From the NCBI GenBank assembly GCA_016699915.1, contig CP064990.1, positions 558,001 to 622,000 of the forward strand: 64,000 bases of DNA, given 5' to 3'. The translations under genes and the position numbers were made by a program. The stretch's first letter is position 1; each line of letters opens with the position of its first letter. The stretch is from Neisseriales bacterium. Its GTDB lineage: Bacteria; Pseudomonadota; Gammaproteobacteria; Burkholderiales; Q3-R57-64. Below, piece by piece: positions 42,459 through 52,458 of this stretch. The notes below the pieces were generated by a model that made no database searches, was not told where the DNA came from, and worked only from the letters and a program-made list of their open reading frames with translations.

Positions 42459-43016
42459 CTAACTTATTGATAAGCTTCTAACTGCATAAATCGCTGGTAA
42501 ATTCCGCCATGCGCCCTTCACATCTATCCCAAAACCAAATACAAATCGATCTGGAATATCTAGTCCCACAAAATCTGCCTTAATAGGTTTAGATTGTTTA
42601 ATCAATTTGTTGAACAATACAGCACACCGAAAAGATTTGGCACCCAACGACAAAATTTTGTCACGAATGGCTTTCATTGTGTGCCCCTCATCTAAAATAT
42701 CATCCAATACCAAAACATGTCGACCGTTCACTTCTTCTTGTGGTTCTTGACGCCAAATCAATTGACCGCCACTGGTTTCATTACCATAACGCGAAGCATG
42801 AATATAGTTAAAATCAATAGGAAAATGCAGTTTTGGTAAAAGTTGACCCGCAAAAACTAAAGACCCACCCATAACCGTCAATATGAGCGGGTAAGAGGTT
42901 TTCATTGTCTCGGTAATATGTTCAGCTAGCTGACTAATAGCCTTATGAATCGTTTTTTCATCAACAATCAAATCAGCATTGTTGAGAATATCTTGTGCTT
43001 CTTGTAGGCTGAACAT
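42459..43016 (-). CDS. hpt: Hypoxanthine-guanine phosphoribosyltransferase
   Basis: Purine salvage enzyme making IMP or GMP from free bases and PRPP. About 185 residues from the ATG at 43016, which has GAGG six bases upstream. The PRPP loop is VLVLDDILDEGHTM. ILTVMGGSLVFAGQLL and the C-terminal RFVFGFGIDVKGAWRNLP match HPRT-type proteins found in betaproteobacteria. Functionally linked with guaA and the NCS2 permease. It borders the accessory interval. Confidence 0.93.
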   Translation of the reverse strand: MFSLQEAQDILNNADLIVDEKTIHKAISQLAEHITETMKTSYPLILTVMGGSLVFAGQLLPKLHFPIDFNYIHASRYGNETSGGQLIWRQEPQEEVNGRHVLVLDDILDEGHTMKAIRDKILSLGAKSFRCAVLFNKLIKQSKPIKADFVGLDIPDRFVFGFGIDVKGAWRNLPAIYAVRSLSIS

Positions 43017-43110
43017 AATACACCTCTTCAAAATAAATAATCATGCTAAGCTAGTCATTATAAACGTGTTACCCTGGTCATTATGAGGTTTTTACCACGA
43101 ACAGTTGGTA

Positions 43111-45228
43111 TTAAGATGATTGTAAAAGCCTTAAAAGGATCGCTTCGTCAATAATCCTAATACCTAAACGCTCAGCTTCGGTTAATTTACTGCCCGATGC
43201 TTCACCAGCTACAACATAATCCGTTTTAGTTGATACACTGCCTCGAATGATACCACCTGCTTTTTTAATGCGTGCTGCTGCTTCATCGCGTGAAAGGGTT
43301 GGTAAAGTACCTGTTAATACAAAGATTTTTTGGGCAAGTAAAGTTGTCGTTTGGGTCACACTAACATTACGCCAAGTGATACCAGCTTCTATTAAGGCTT
43401 CTATCGCCAATCGATTATGTGGTTCAGCAAAAAAATCAGCGATGGATTGAGCCACTACATCCCCAATATTCGGAACGGTAAGTAGACGATTTTTAAAAGT
43501 TTCTGACACATTAGGTGCAGTTAATATAGCATCTGACAACGTAAGCGATTCGTTCATCAAAAAACTAAAATCACCTAGATGATGCATTAAATCATAAGCC
43601 GTGCTGATACCAACATGGCGTATACCTAAAGCATATAAAAAACGTTCCGGCGTTGTAAGTTTACTTTTTTCAATAGCATTCATTAAATTGCGTGCACTTT
43701 TTTCACCCATACGATCTAAGTTAGCTAATTGTTCAACGTTGAGGTGATATAAGTCAGCTAATGCCTTCACATAACCTTCATCGACTAATTGACTAATTAT
43801 TTTTCGCCCTAACCCGCCAATATCCATGGCTTGACGTGAAGCAAAGTGCCATATGGCTTCTTTGCGTTGTGCGCTGCAATATAAGCCACCGCTACAACGC
43901 ACTATGACCTCCTCATCGGAACGAACAATACGAGAAGCACATACAGGACAATTTTGAGGTAATAGATAGGGCATAGCTTTCGCCAACCCATCCTTATCTA
44001 AAGGACGTTTTTCTAAAATTACTGATACGACCTCTGGTACAACATCTCCTGCGCGCCTAACAATTACCGTATCCCCAATGCGAATATCCTTTCTTTTGAT
44101 CTCATCTTCATTATGCAGTGTTGCGTTGGTAACGGTTGCGCCGCCTACCGAAACTGGCTTTAATCGCGCAACAGGCGTAATAGCACCTGTTCGCCCAACC
44201 TGTACAGTAATCGCCTCAATTTGTGTTATTGCTTCTTCAGCAGGAAATTTATGTGCAACAGCAAAGCGTGGAGCGCGCGAAACAAAGCCCAGTTGTTGTT
44301 GTTGAGCAAAAAGATTAACTTTATAAACAACGCCATCAATATGAAAAGGCAAGCTATCGCGTTTTGACAACATGTTTTCAAAATAATTGACCAATGCTGA
44401 TGCATCAAAAGCTGTGCAATAAAAAGACGGATCAATTGTTGGCAAACCCAGTTGGCGCAAAAGATTCAATTCATGTGAATGGCTACTTGGCCAATTGATA
44501 TGCTCTAAACGTACGATAGCATAAGCAAAAAAAGACAAGCGTCTTTTGGCTGTAATGCGTGAGTCTAATGTACGTAAACTCCCTGCTGCGGCATTACGTG
44601 GATTGGTAAAAATCTTCTCATGAGAAACCATTGCTTGCTGATTAAGGAACATAAAATCCTTCTTCAGCATCAGTACTTCGCCGCGTACTTCCAATAAAGT
44701 AGGTATCTGCTTACCCTGTAAAGTCAAGGGGATTGAACGAATCGTTTTAATATTGTCAGTAATGTCTTCGCCCTGATTACCATCTCCACGTGTTAATGCT
44801 TGAATCAATAAACCTGCTTCATAAATTAGACTTACGGCAAGCCCATCAAACTTTGGTTCTGCACAATATTCAATAGAATGGCAAGACAGCATTTTGCACA
44901 TCCGTTCGCAAAATGCGATCAGTTCTGCGTGGCGCTTCACAAAATCATTTTGTGTGATATCTGAAAAAATATTATTCAAAGAAAGCATCGGTACAGTATG
45001 CTTTACTGTTTTAAAAGTTGTAAGTGGTGAGCTACCAATGCGCGCTGTTGGTGAATCTGGTCTTTTTAAATCAGGGTATTTATATTCTAGTTGCTCAAGT
45101 TCACGGAAAAGACGGTCATATTCTGCGTCAGGAATAGTTGGTGCATCAAGTGTGTAATATTCAAAAGCGTAACGATTGAGTGCCTCTGTAAGGCTGGTAA
45201 TATGTGCTTGTATAGTCAAATCTGGCAT
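43111..45228 (-). CDS. ligA: NAD-dependent DNA ligase
   Basis: Seals nicks in replication and repair. 705 residues, full length. Adenylated Lys126 is in CAEPKFDGLAV (KxDG). The OB fold, a four-Cys zinc finger (CPVC, then CSGGLYC), helix-hairpin-helix repeats (about 515-590) and a C-terminal BRCT domain (about 625-705) follow in order. It starts 18 bases after zipA, the order typical of betaproteobacteria. Confidence 0.98.
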   Translation of the reverse strand: MPDLTIQAHITSLTEALNRYAFEYYTLDAPTIPDAEYDRLFRELEQLEYKYPDLKRPDSPTARIGSSPLTTFKTVKHTVPMLSLNNIFSDITQNDFVKRHAELIAFCERMCKMLSCHSIEYCAEPKFDGLAVSLIYEAGLLIQALTRGDGNQGEDITDNIKTIRSIPLTLQGKQIPTLLEVRGEVLMLKKDFMFLNQQAMVSHEKIFTNPRNAAAGSLRTLDSRITAKRRLSFFAYAIVRLEHINWPSSHSHELNLLRQLGLPTIDPSFYCTAFDASALVNYFENMLSKRDSLPFHIDGVVYKVNLFAQQQQLGFVSRAPRFAVAHKFPAEEAITQIEAITVQVGRTGAITPVARLKPVSVGGATVTNATLHNEDEIKRKDIRIGDTVIVRRAGDVVPEVVSVILEKRPLDKDGLAKAMPYLLPQNCPVCASRIVRSDEEVIVRCSGGLYCSAQRKEAIWHFASRQAMDIGGLGRKIISQLVDEGYVKALADLYHLNVEQLANLDRMGEKSARNLMNAIEKSKLTTPERFLYALGIRHVGISTAYDLMHHLGDFSFLMNESLTLSDAILTAPNVSETFKNRLLTVPNIGDVVAQSIADFFAEPHNRLAIEALIEAGITWRNVSVTQTTTLLAQKIFVLTGTLPTLSRDEAAARIKKAGGIIRGSVSTKTDYVVAGEASGSKLTEAERLGIRIIDEAILLRLLQSS

Positions 45229-45246
45229 CGCAAAATAGCTTAGTAA

Positions 45247-46512
45247 TTAGATGAATAAGCGATTGGATAATGCGGAGCCCGGCTCAATACCCTTATTTTC
45301 CATTTTTTGATAAAGCTGGATTAATTGCGTACGGATATGCGATAAACCCTGATCAGTCAGAAGATGGTGGTTGTCATCCACCAGATCACCGTCAAATGCT
45401 TTAGCAATTTGGCGAGCAACAGCTAACCCCTGATCAAAAACCTGTACCCCCCCTTTAACGCGTGGCACATCAAATAGCCATGTTAGTAAAGTTGACTGAA
45501 GTTGTGACAAGCGTTGCTTATCAAAGCTGACTGCTTCATCCGAAACCGTGTAAAGACTATCGCCCGCTTCGGATAAATAATGAAATAGCCCATCTAGTTC
45601 CAAGGTAAGTCCCTCATGAGTGAGCATTTTGTGCAATGCAGCACCACTAACAGCTTGGTGAAATTGAACATGTATATTGACCAATACATCAACTTCGGCA
45701 CAAAATTGATCCAATTCTTCTGAAATAGCTAATTGCTGAGTAATAGATGGCATCGAAATACGACCTTCCTCGCGATCAGAAAACGCCTTAGCTTCTTCAC
45801 AAAATTTTTCTAATTCTGACTGGGAAATAGCGCCGTTGCGATCGACAGTTTGTAAGCCAATCTTCAGCGCTTGATAAGGTGTGCTAGACAGATTGTGCAC
45901 CAACTGCCATCCTGCTGCTTCGGTATAACCAATCATGCTATAACGGCGCATAGTTGTAAAACAGGGTAATGTATCTAAATGATGCGGATCAACAAAAACA
46001 ATATCAACAATGAAATCAACCATCGGATTAAGTAGGGTTTTATCAACTGCTTGAATAGTCAGATCTGCTGCTTGTGAGGATGAAGCACTATCTTGCTCAG
46101 TCATATCTGCACTACTAGCAATCACTGCTGCTTCAACCTGCTTTTCATTGTCCGATACCACATCAGAAGATACATTACATGCATCATACGTTGCTTTTGC
46201 TTCTGATTCACCAGGTAAAACAAATGCTGAAGGTTTTGTTGATTCTGGAGTCGTCAAGGTAAAAGTGTGCTCTTCATCTTGTACATGGCTTTTCTGGATC
46301 TCATGCACCGCTAAAGTAGGCTCCACAAGCATACCCTGTTGCCCATCTCGCACTTGATTTTTGGGTACATCCAACAACACATCTGGAAAATCACGAAAAA
46401 AACGCTGCTCAATAATTTGGCGTTCGCGTCTCACCCTAACTCCATTACCTATAAAAATGGCAATCAGGATAGCAATACCTACCAGCAAAAAAAATCCAAA
46501 AAATGAATCCAT
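45247..46512 (-). CDS. zipA: Cell division protein ZipA
   Basis: Membrane anchor of FtsZ at the division ring. 421 residues: an N-terminal transmembrane helix (about 4-22), a basic patch (RVRRERQ), an acidic, Ser/Gln-rich flexible linker (about 45-155), and a C-terminal ZipA domain that binds the FtsZ tail (about 280-415). The end, GLAVARQIAKAFDGDLVDD through LTDQGLSHIR to IEPGS, matches betaproteobacterial ZipA. Upstream of ligA. Confidence 0.93.
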   Translation of the reverse strand: MDSFFGFFLLVGIAILIAIFIGNGVRVRRERQIIEQRFFRDFPDVLLDVPKNQVRDGQQGMLVEPTLAVHEIQKSHVQDEEHTFTLTTPESTKPSAFVLPGESEAKATYDACNVSSDVVSDNEKQVEAAVIASSADMTEQDSASSSQAADLTIQAVDKTLLNPMVDFIVDIVFVDPHHLDTLPCFTTMRRYSMIGYTEAAGWQLVHNLSSTPYQALKIGLQTVDRNGAISQSELEKFCEEAKAFSDREEGRISMPSITQQLAISEELDQFCAEVDVLVNIHVQFHQAVSGAALHKMLTHEGLTLELDGLFHYLSEAGDSLYTVSDEAVSFDKQRLSQLQSTLLTWLFDVPRVKGGVQVFDQGLAVARQIAKAFDGDLVDDNHHLLTDQGLSHIRTQLIQLYQKMENKGIEPGSALSNRLFI

Positions 46513-46692
46513 TAGCCCCTCTTAAACTGTGCCATAAGTTTATTGATTTTAGCATGATGTGTTCACGAAATAACTATTTCGCCCCGGTAAAAACAGGTAA
46601 AATGGGTTCACTTCTTTAAAATAAGTATTTGCCCGCATGATGTCTACTTACACATACATTCGTTTTTTAATTTACGTTCGCCTAGAAAATCA

Positions 46693-47313
46693 ATGTTAGA
46701 TCGTTTGATTATTGAATTAGATAAAGCATTACGTACCATTTTTTCGCCAGCGATAAGCGTCCGTCCACATCCTGATGCGAATTTACCTGAAGCAGCTCTT
46801 GATAAAATGGATAAACAGCATGCCATCGGACTGATGCGTATCAACCATTGTGGAGAAGTCTGTGCTCAAGCGCTTTATCAAGGGCAAGCACTCACAGCAC
46901 ATCGAAAGAATACTAAAAAAGAGTTACAAAATGCTTCTGATGAAGAAACAGAACATCTTGCTTGGACAGCACAACGCATTCATGAGTTAGGCGGTAAAAC
47001 CAGTCTATTCAACCCAATATGGTATATAGGATCTTTTGCTATCGGTGTCACGGCAGGATTATTGGGAGATCGACAAAGTTTGGGTTTTTTGGAAGAAACA
47101 GAAAATCAAGTCTGCGCACATCTCACCAGCCATTTGACAAAATTACCAAAGCAGGATGTAAAAAGCCGCACAATCATTAAAAAGATGATACAGGACGAAA
47201 AACGCCATGCTTTACTTGCCAACCGCTTAGGAGCAGCACCCTTACCGAAAATGGCTAAATTTGCTATGAAAAAAATGGCACAAATCATGACGCGCAGTAG
47301 TTACTATTTTTAG
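46693..47313 (+). CDS. coq7: 3-demethoxyubiquinol 3-hydroxylase (Coq7)
   Basis: Di-iron monooxygenase for a late ring hydroxylation in ubiquinone synthesis. 206 residues. The di-iron ligand motifs are seen in MRINHCGEVCAQALY, EETEHLAW, ETENQV and QDEKRHA. It replaces UbiF in many betaproteobacteria. It uses molecular oxygen, so ubiquinone synthesis here needs at least traces of it. Converges on plsC, with 6 bases between stops. Confidence 0.96.
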   Translation: MLDRLIIELDKALRTIFSPAISVRPHPDANLPEAALDKMDKQHAIGLMRINHCGEVCAQALYQGQALTAHRKNTKKELQNASDEETEHLAWTAQRIHELGGKTSLFNPIWYIGSFAIGVTAGLLGDRQSLGFLEETENQVCAHLTSHLTKLPKQDVKSRTIIKKMIQDEKRHALLANRLGAAPLPKMAKFAMKKMAQIMTRSSYYF

Positions 47314-47319
47314 CGTATT

Positions 47320-48114
47320 TTATATTTTCTTCTTATGGCGACTTAGCCAGATCATCCTTTCTTTCGGGTCAGCATAAGGGCCTTCTCCACCAATTTGACG
47401 CTGATGATTTTCTATCCAGGTTTCTAGTTGCTTAAGAATAACATTTGATTTATCTATATCCGTTCGAATGGGTGACCCAACTATAACTGTTACGTCACCA
47501 GGATATTTGAGGAAAGACTTTTTGGGCCAAAATTCTCCAGCATTATGTGCAACAGGCACAATAGGTACTTGCAGTTGTTTTGCAAGTAATACTGCACCAA
47601 TCTTATAGGTGCCTTTTTGTCCTGGTTTAATTCGTGTACCTTCTGGAAAAATAACAATCCAAAAACCCTGCCGAATACGTTTTTGACCCTGTCGGATCAT
47701 CTGTCGAAAAGCTTGGGTAGGATCAGCACGCTCAATACCAATAGCATTCATCAAAGCTAATCCCCAACCAAAAAAAGGTAAAAATAAAAGCTCTTTTTTT
47801 GTAACAAATACTTGTGGTGGAAAAATACCTTGTAGTGCGATGGTTTCCCAGCCCGATTGATGTTTGGCACAAATAATAGCAGGCGTCTGTAATACACCTC
47901 CTTCGTAAATAACGTGATATTTCAAACCAATAATATGGTGTAAAGCCCAGCGTAAAGCATCAGGCCAAAATATACCAAGGCAGTGTCGCTTATAATCCGG
48001 TAGCGGCCAAAGAATAAACAATATGGTGCTTGCTAAAATCGTCGTGATCACGATAAACACCCAATAAACTAGATTGCGTACCAATAAATGAACGCTACTA
48101 TAAATGGTTTTCAT
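47320..48114 (-). CDS. plsC: 1-acyl-sn-glycerol-3-phosphate acyltransferase
   Basis: Adds the second acyl chain in phosphatidic acid synthesis. N-terminal membrane helix (about 15-40 of the chosen start). Motif I is HQSGWE, an HX4E instead of the standard HX4D; a similar KHQSxWET form is, from memory, common in betaproteobacterial PlsC. Motif III is FPEGTR and a later PIVPVAHNAGEFWP fits motif IV. The start at 48114 (MKTIYSS) overlaps glyS by 17 bases; an upstream ATG at 48144 is possible. Confidence 0.92.
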   Translation of the reverse strand: MKTIYSSVHLLVRNLVYWVFIVITTILASTILFILWPLPDYKRHCLGIFWPDALRWALHHIIGLKYHVIYEGGVLQTPAIICAKHQSGWETIALQGIFPPQVFVTKKELLFLPFFGWGLALMNAIGIERADPTQAFRQMIRQGQKRIRQGFWIVIFPEGTRIKPGQKGTYKIGAVLLAKQLQVPIVPVAHNAGEFWPKKSFLKYPGDVTVIVGSPIRTDIDKSNVILKQLETWIENHQRQIGGEGPYADPKERMIWLSRHKKKI

Positions 48115-50170
48115 CGGAGAGCAAGGAGAGATCTGCAACAGCATTTAGTAATGTGGATAACTTGGCAAGAAGCGCTAGTCGATTATTTTTAAGGACTGTT
48201 TGCTCGGTCATGACCATGACTTGATCGAAAAATTGATCAATACTTTCTTTAAAAAGAACCACAGCCGACAACACTGCTTGATAATCCTTATTGGCAAGCG
48301 CTTTGCTGATAATCGGATCAATATGCTGTATCTGTTCAAAAAGCGTGTGTTCAATAGATTCAACAAAATATCGTGGTTCAACCGCTTTGAGCGAAAGAGG
48401 AGCTTTGCGCAATATATTTTTTACTCGTTTGTTGGCAAAAAGTAATGGTGCGACATCAGGCAAACATCTAAAATTTTCAATGACTTTAATTTTATTAATT
48501 ACTTCATCCAATCGACTGGGTTGATGAGCTAATACCGCCTCAATCGTATCTTGTGCATGATCACGCAGTAAATAATATTTTAAACGCTCCAAACAAAAAT
48601 GATAAACCACATCCACTGTATCTTCAGCAAGCAGTGATTGAGGGAAAGCTTCAAAGGTAATTTGGCAGAGTACCTTAAAATCTATGGATAGCTTTAAAAA
48701 GATACGCAATACACCCAATGCTGCACGACGTAGTGCAAAAGGATCTTTATCGCCTGTCGGTAGAATACCTAATCCCATCATGCCAACGAGCATTTCGAGC
48801 TTATCGGCAAGCGCTAAGAGTTCACCTAAAGGTTCATCAGGTAGCATATCTTCTGCAAATTTTGGGGAATAATGCATTTGAATAGCATTGGCAATAGTAA
48901 TAAGTTCGCCATCATGTATCGCATAGTATCGACCCATAATCCCCTGCAGCGCAGGAAATTCCCCGACCATATCGGTTAATAAATCCGCTTTTGCAAGATA
49001 AGCAGCGCGAGAAGCATGCTCAGGATTGATCTGCCATAATTTTGCAAAGCGCTCTGCAATCGCCTGTAAACGTTTTGTGCGGTCTAGTTGACTACCTAAT
49101 TGGTGATGGTAAACAATATTCGCTAATCTTGGAGTGAAACTGTCTAACCGATGCCGTTGGTCTTGATCAAAGAAAAATGCGGCATCAGAAAGTCGTGCGT
49201 GAATAACACGCTCATTACCTTGGATGATTGGCGTAGAATCATGCGTTGCGTTATTTGCAACCAACAAGAACTGATGAATTAATTGACCTTGATAATTTAA
49301 CAGGGGAAAATATTTCTGATGCTGTTGCATGGTAAGCATCAAGCACTCTTTTGGTAAACGTAAAAAACTAGGGTCAAAACTTGCCACAAGCACTTTTGGC
49401 CATTCCACAAGTGCTGTTACTTCATCAATAAGCATGTCCTTATCAGCAATAATTGCTTGTAAATTTTTGGCTGCTGCCTCCAAGGCTTCGTCAATATAAG
49501 CTCTGCGTTCACTAAAAGAAGCGATTACTTTACCTTCCTCTTTCATAATAGAGGCGTAATGGTGAGCTTCATTGATCGTAATGATCTGGTCACTTAAAAA
49601 ACGATGTCCACTTGTAGTAGCTGTACTAAATAATCCAAACATAGTGCAAGGAATAATATGTTGGCCATGTAATACAATCAATCCATGCACAGGACGTATA
49701 AACTGATCATCTTTATCTGACCAGCGCATAAAAGTATCAGATGACATACTTTTAAAAATAATGTGAAGCATATCAGGGAGTACTGCTTCCAATGTTTTGC
49801 CGGGCATTAATCGTAAATAGGCATAAACTTCTTGTTTGCCATCATGATGAATTTTTAATTGATCAATAGATACCTGACAAGCTTTTGCAAAACTCATCAA
49901 GGCTCGCGTCGGTTGATTAGCTAGTAAAGCATGATGTAACGCCGGGCCCTTTTTAAATATTTGCTGATCAGGTTGCCGAGAATTAACATGAAATATCGTC
50001 ACAGCCAAACGGCGTGGTGATGCATAGGCAACCGCTTTTGACGTAGGCTCGGTAAATTGCTGCTTGATCAATGCATCCAGTAGGTTTGCAGCAAACATAT
50101 CGCCTAATTTTTCAAGGCTACGAGGCGGTAATTCTTCAACTTGCAATTCAATCAGTAACGTTGCATTCAT
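48098..50170 (-). CDS. glyS: Glycyl-tRNA synthetase beta subunit
   Basis: Beta chain of the heterotetrameric glycyl-tRNA synthetase. 690 residues, full length. Family segments: LLIELQVEELPPRSL at the N-terminus, LPKECLMLTMQQHQKYFPL, and the HD-like region ending in GDKDPFALRRAALGVLRI. The C-terminal anticodon-binding DALR-like domain is present. Its ATG overlaps the glyQ stop by four bases. Confidence 0.97.
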   Translation of the reverse strand: MNATLLIELQVEELPPRSLEKLGDMFAANLLDALIKQQFTEPTSKAVAYASPRRLAVTIFHVNSRQPDQQIFKKGPALHHALLANQPTRALMSFAKACQVSIDQLKIHHDGKQEVYAYLRLMPGKTLEAVLPDMLHIIFKSMSSDTFMRWSDKDDQFIRPVHGLIVLHGQHIIPCTMFGLFSTATTSGHRFLSDQIITINEAHHYASIMKEEGKVIASFSERRAYIDEALEAAAKNLQAIIADKDMLIDEVTALVEWPKVLVASFDPSFLRLPKECLMLTMQQHQKYFPLLNYQGQLIHQFLLVANNATHDSTPIIQGNERVIHARLSDAAFFFDQDQRHRLDSFTPRLANIVYHHQLGSQLDRTKRLQAIAERFAKLWQINPEHASRAAYLAKADLLTDMVGEFPALQGIMGRYYAIHDGELITIANAIQMHYSPKFAEDMLPDEPLGELLALADKLEMLVGMMGLGILPTGDKDPFALRRAALGVLRIFLKLSIDFKVLCQITFEAFPQSLLAEDTVDVVYHFCLERLKYYLLRDHAQDTIEAVLAHQPSRLDEVINKIKVIENFRCLPDVAPLLFANKRVKNILRKAPLSLKAVEPRYFVESIEHTLFEQIQHIDPIISKALANKDYQAVLSAVVLFKESIDQFFDQVMVMTEQTVLKNNRLALLAKLSTLLNAVADLSLLSDENHL

Positions 50171-51081
50171 GTTGATGCCTTAACCGTAGGCAACGCTTGG
50201 CAAAGCGGAAACCCAAGTGTTTCTCTCATGATGTAATAGGCCTTTGCAACACGGCGCGATAAGGTACGTAGGCGACCAATATAATTAGCGCGTTCCGTCA
50301 CTGAGATAGCGTGCCGAGCATCTAATAAATTGAATATGTGCCCTGCTTTAAGAATCATTTCATAGGTAGGTAGAACGAGTGGTATAGTTAACAACGCCTT
50401 AGCTTCTTGCTCATAGTGATCAAACAGCATAAAAAGCGCTTCGACATTGGCATGCTCAAAATTATAGGCTGATTGTTCAATTTCATTTTGCTGATAAATA
50501 TCGCCATAGGTAATTAGTCGCTCATTCAACGATGAGCCCCAAACAAGGTCATAAACATTTTCAACACCTTGCAGATACATAGCTAAACGTTCTAGACCAT
50601 AAGTAATCTCGCTCATGACAGGTTTACAGTCTAATCCACCCACCTGTTGAAAATAGGTAAATTGCGTCACTTCCATCCCATCTAACCATACTTCCCATCC
50701 AAGCCCCCAAGCACCCAACGTGGGATTTTCCCAGTTATCCTCAACGAAACGGATATCATGCATTTTTGGGTCAATACCTAATGCATATAATGAACCCAGA
50801 TAAAGATCTTGAATATCAATCGGAGAAGGTTTTAAAACTACTTGATACTGGTAGTAGTGCTGCAAACGATTAGGATTTTGACCATACCTACCATCTTTTG
50901 GGCGTCGCGAAGCTTGGGTATAAGCTGCAAACCATGGCTCAGGACCTATCGCTCGTAAATAAGTAGCCGGATGCGAAGTACCAGCACCAACCTCAATATC
51001 TAGGGGCTGGATTAACAAACAACCTTGCTCACTCCAATAGGCAGCCAAAGCACTAATGATTTGCTGTAGACTTGATGTCAT
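50167..51081 (-). CDS. glyQ: Glycyl-tRNA synthetase alpha subunit
   Basis: Catalytic alpha chain. 304 residues. QQIISALAAYWSEQGCLLIQPLDIEVGAGTSHPATYLRA and RPKDGRYGQNPNRLQHYYQYQV regions are near identical to the family (read in parts, residues about 6-90). MHDIRFVEDNWENPTLGAWGLGWEVW and TYFQQVGG follow. Upstream of glyS in one operon; the ABC ATPase gene ends 25 bases before it. Confidence 0.98.
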   Translation of the reverse strand: MTSSLQQIISALAAYWSEQGCLLIQPLDIEVGAGTSHPATYLRAIGPEPWFAAYTQASRRPKDGRYGQNPNRLQHYYQYQVVLKPSPIDIQDLYLGSLYALGIDPKMHDIRFVEDNWENPTLGAWGLGWEVWLDGMEVTQFTYFQQVGGLDCKPVMSEITYGLERLAMYLQGVENVYDLVWGSSLNERLITYGDIYQQNEIEQSAYNFEHANVEALFMLFDHYEQEAKALLTIPLVLPTYEMILKAGHIFNLLDARHAISVTERANYIGRLRTLSRRVAKAYYIMRETLGFPLCQALPTVKAST

Positions 51082-51106
51082 GTTCTATCAAATAACCGCC
51101 TCTTAG

Positions 51107-52411
51107 TTAACCTTGCTGTCCAGATAAATTTTGCTCGGGCAGACTAATCACGCCCGTGCGATAGTCATATTCAAAAATTTCACCATACCGACCCCATTCA
51201 ATAGCAATATTCAGTATGCGCTCAATTTCATCTTCAGATAAAGATCCATATAACACTTTACGAAATTGTCCAAGAGGTAATTCCCCTGTATCTTCATGTG
51301 TTAAACATTGTCTGATATAGGCAATAAGAGGAATATTCGCTAATAATTGCCGACCAAAAATTGTTTGTCGGTCACTGTTAGAGGCTTGTACATAACGACG
51401 ACCGAGTGCTGAAATAACAATATCTCCATGCAAAACATTCGCCAAACCAAGTAGTTGTAAAGCTTCTGTCAAGGGCAGCAATTCATCGTCCGTTAGTTCT
51501 GTTTCTTCAGCAACTTTTGGCAAGTCAGCCCGACCATTAAACGGTGACTCAGCCAATAAATCAATAAGACCTTCCATACGATTTGTATCGGCATCAGGCA
51601 AACGATAGCCAAGTTGTTTATCAACCATTACACGACCTGAATTAGGCACCTTAGTTGTCATCATGGCATATACTTGATCAATTAAATAGCGAACTTCTGG
51701 GCTATCCGCATCACGTGGACGCACTTTGGCAATCAATAATTCATCACGAATTTTGCCAGGATCTGATGCAAAAGTTAATACACGGTCAGCCATTAGTACA
51801 GCTTCTTCAATGTTATGCGAAACAACTAGCATGCCCTTCATCGGCGTATCTTTTTTGTCCCATAACTCAAGTACATCATTGCGTAATTGCTCGCCTGTTA
51901 AAATATCCAGCGCTGAAAAAGCCTCATCCATCAATAAAACATCTGGCTGAACAACAAGTGCCCTCGCAATCCCAACGCGCTGACGCATGCCACCAGATAG
52001 TTCGCGTGGCAAGGCACCTTCAAATCCTGATAAACCAATCATTTCGATAGCCGTTTCAGCACGCTCTAAGCGCTCACGATGAGAAAGACCGATTGCCTCC
52101 AAACCTAGCTCAACATTTTGTTGTACAGTTAGCCAAGGAAAAAGCGCAAAAGATTGAAATACCATCCGTACACCACTTACAGGACCATTGATCGGTTTAT
52201 CCCGATAATAGACTTCTCCCGAATCGGCCTGAATTAATCCTGCCATGATACGCAACATGGTAGATTTACCAGATCCAGACTGACCAAGAAGAGCCACAAT
52301 TTCACCTTCCCTGAGCGCAAAATTAACATCCTCCAAAACAGAACGCGCAGTCCCATCCACCGATTTGAAGGATTTACCAACCGCTTTTAATTCAATCAAT
52401 GTTTGCTTCAC
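51107..52411 (-). CDS. ABC importer ATPase of the nitrate/sulfonate/bicarbonate class
   Basis: 434 residues. ATPase domain: Walker A GQSGSGKST, Q-loop VFQSFALFPWLTV, signature LSGGMRQR, Walker B VLLMDEAFSALD, and H-loop VVSHN. From about residue 265 an AAA-associated C-terminal domain follows (GLIDLLAES onward), a type of extension seen on this class of importer ATPases. The start codon is GTG. It pairs with the fused permease gene upstream. The substrate is unknown because no binding protein is present. Confidence 0.92.
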   Translation of the reverse strand: MKQTLIELKAVGKSFKSVDGTARSVLEDVNFALREGEIVALLGQSGSGKSTMLRIMAGLIQADSGEVYYRDKPINGPVSGVRMVFQSFALFPWLTVQQNVELGLEAIGLSHRERLERAETAIEMIGLSGFEGALPRELSGGMRQRVGIARALVVQPDVLLMDEAFSALDILTGEQLRNDVLELWDKKDTPMKGMLVVSHNIEEAVLMADRVLTFASDPGKIRDELLIAKVRPRDADSPEVRYLIDQVYAMMTTKVPNSGRVMVDKQLGYRLPDADTNRMEGLIDLLAESPFNGRADLPKVAEETELTDDELLPLTEALQLLGLANVLHGDIVISALGRRYVQASNSDRQTIFGRQLLANIPLIAYIRQCLTHEDTGELPLGQFRKVLYGSLSEDEIERILNIAIEWGRYGEIFEYDYRTGVISLPEQNLSGQQG

Positions 52412-52458
52412 AGTTCATTACTCATTTAAGATTCAATCTGTTTCTTTTTAACATCTAT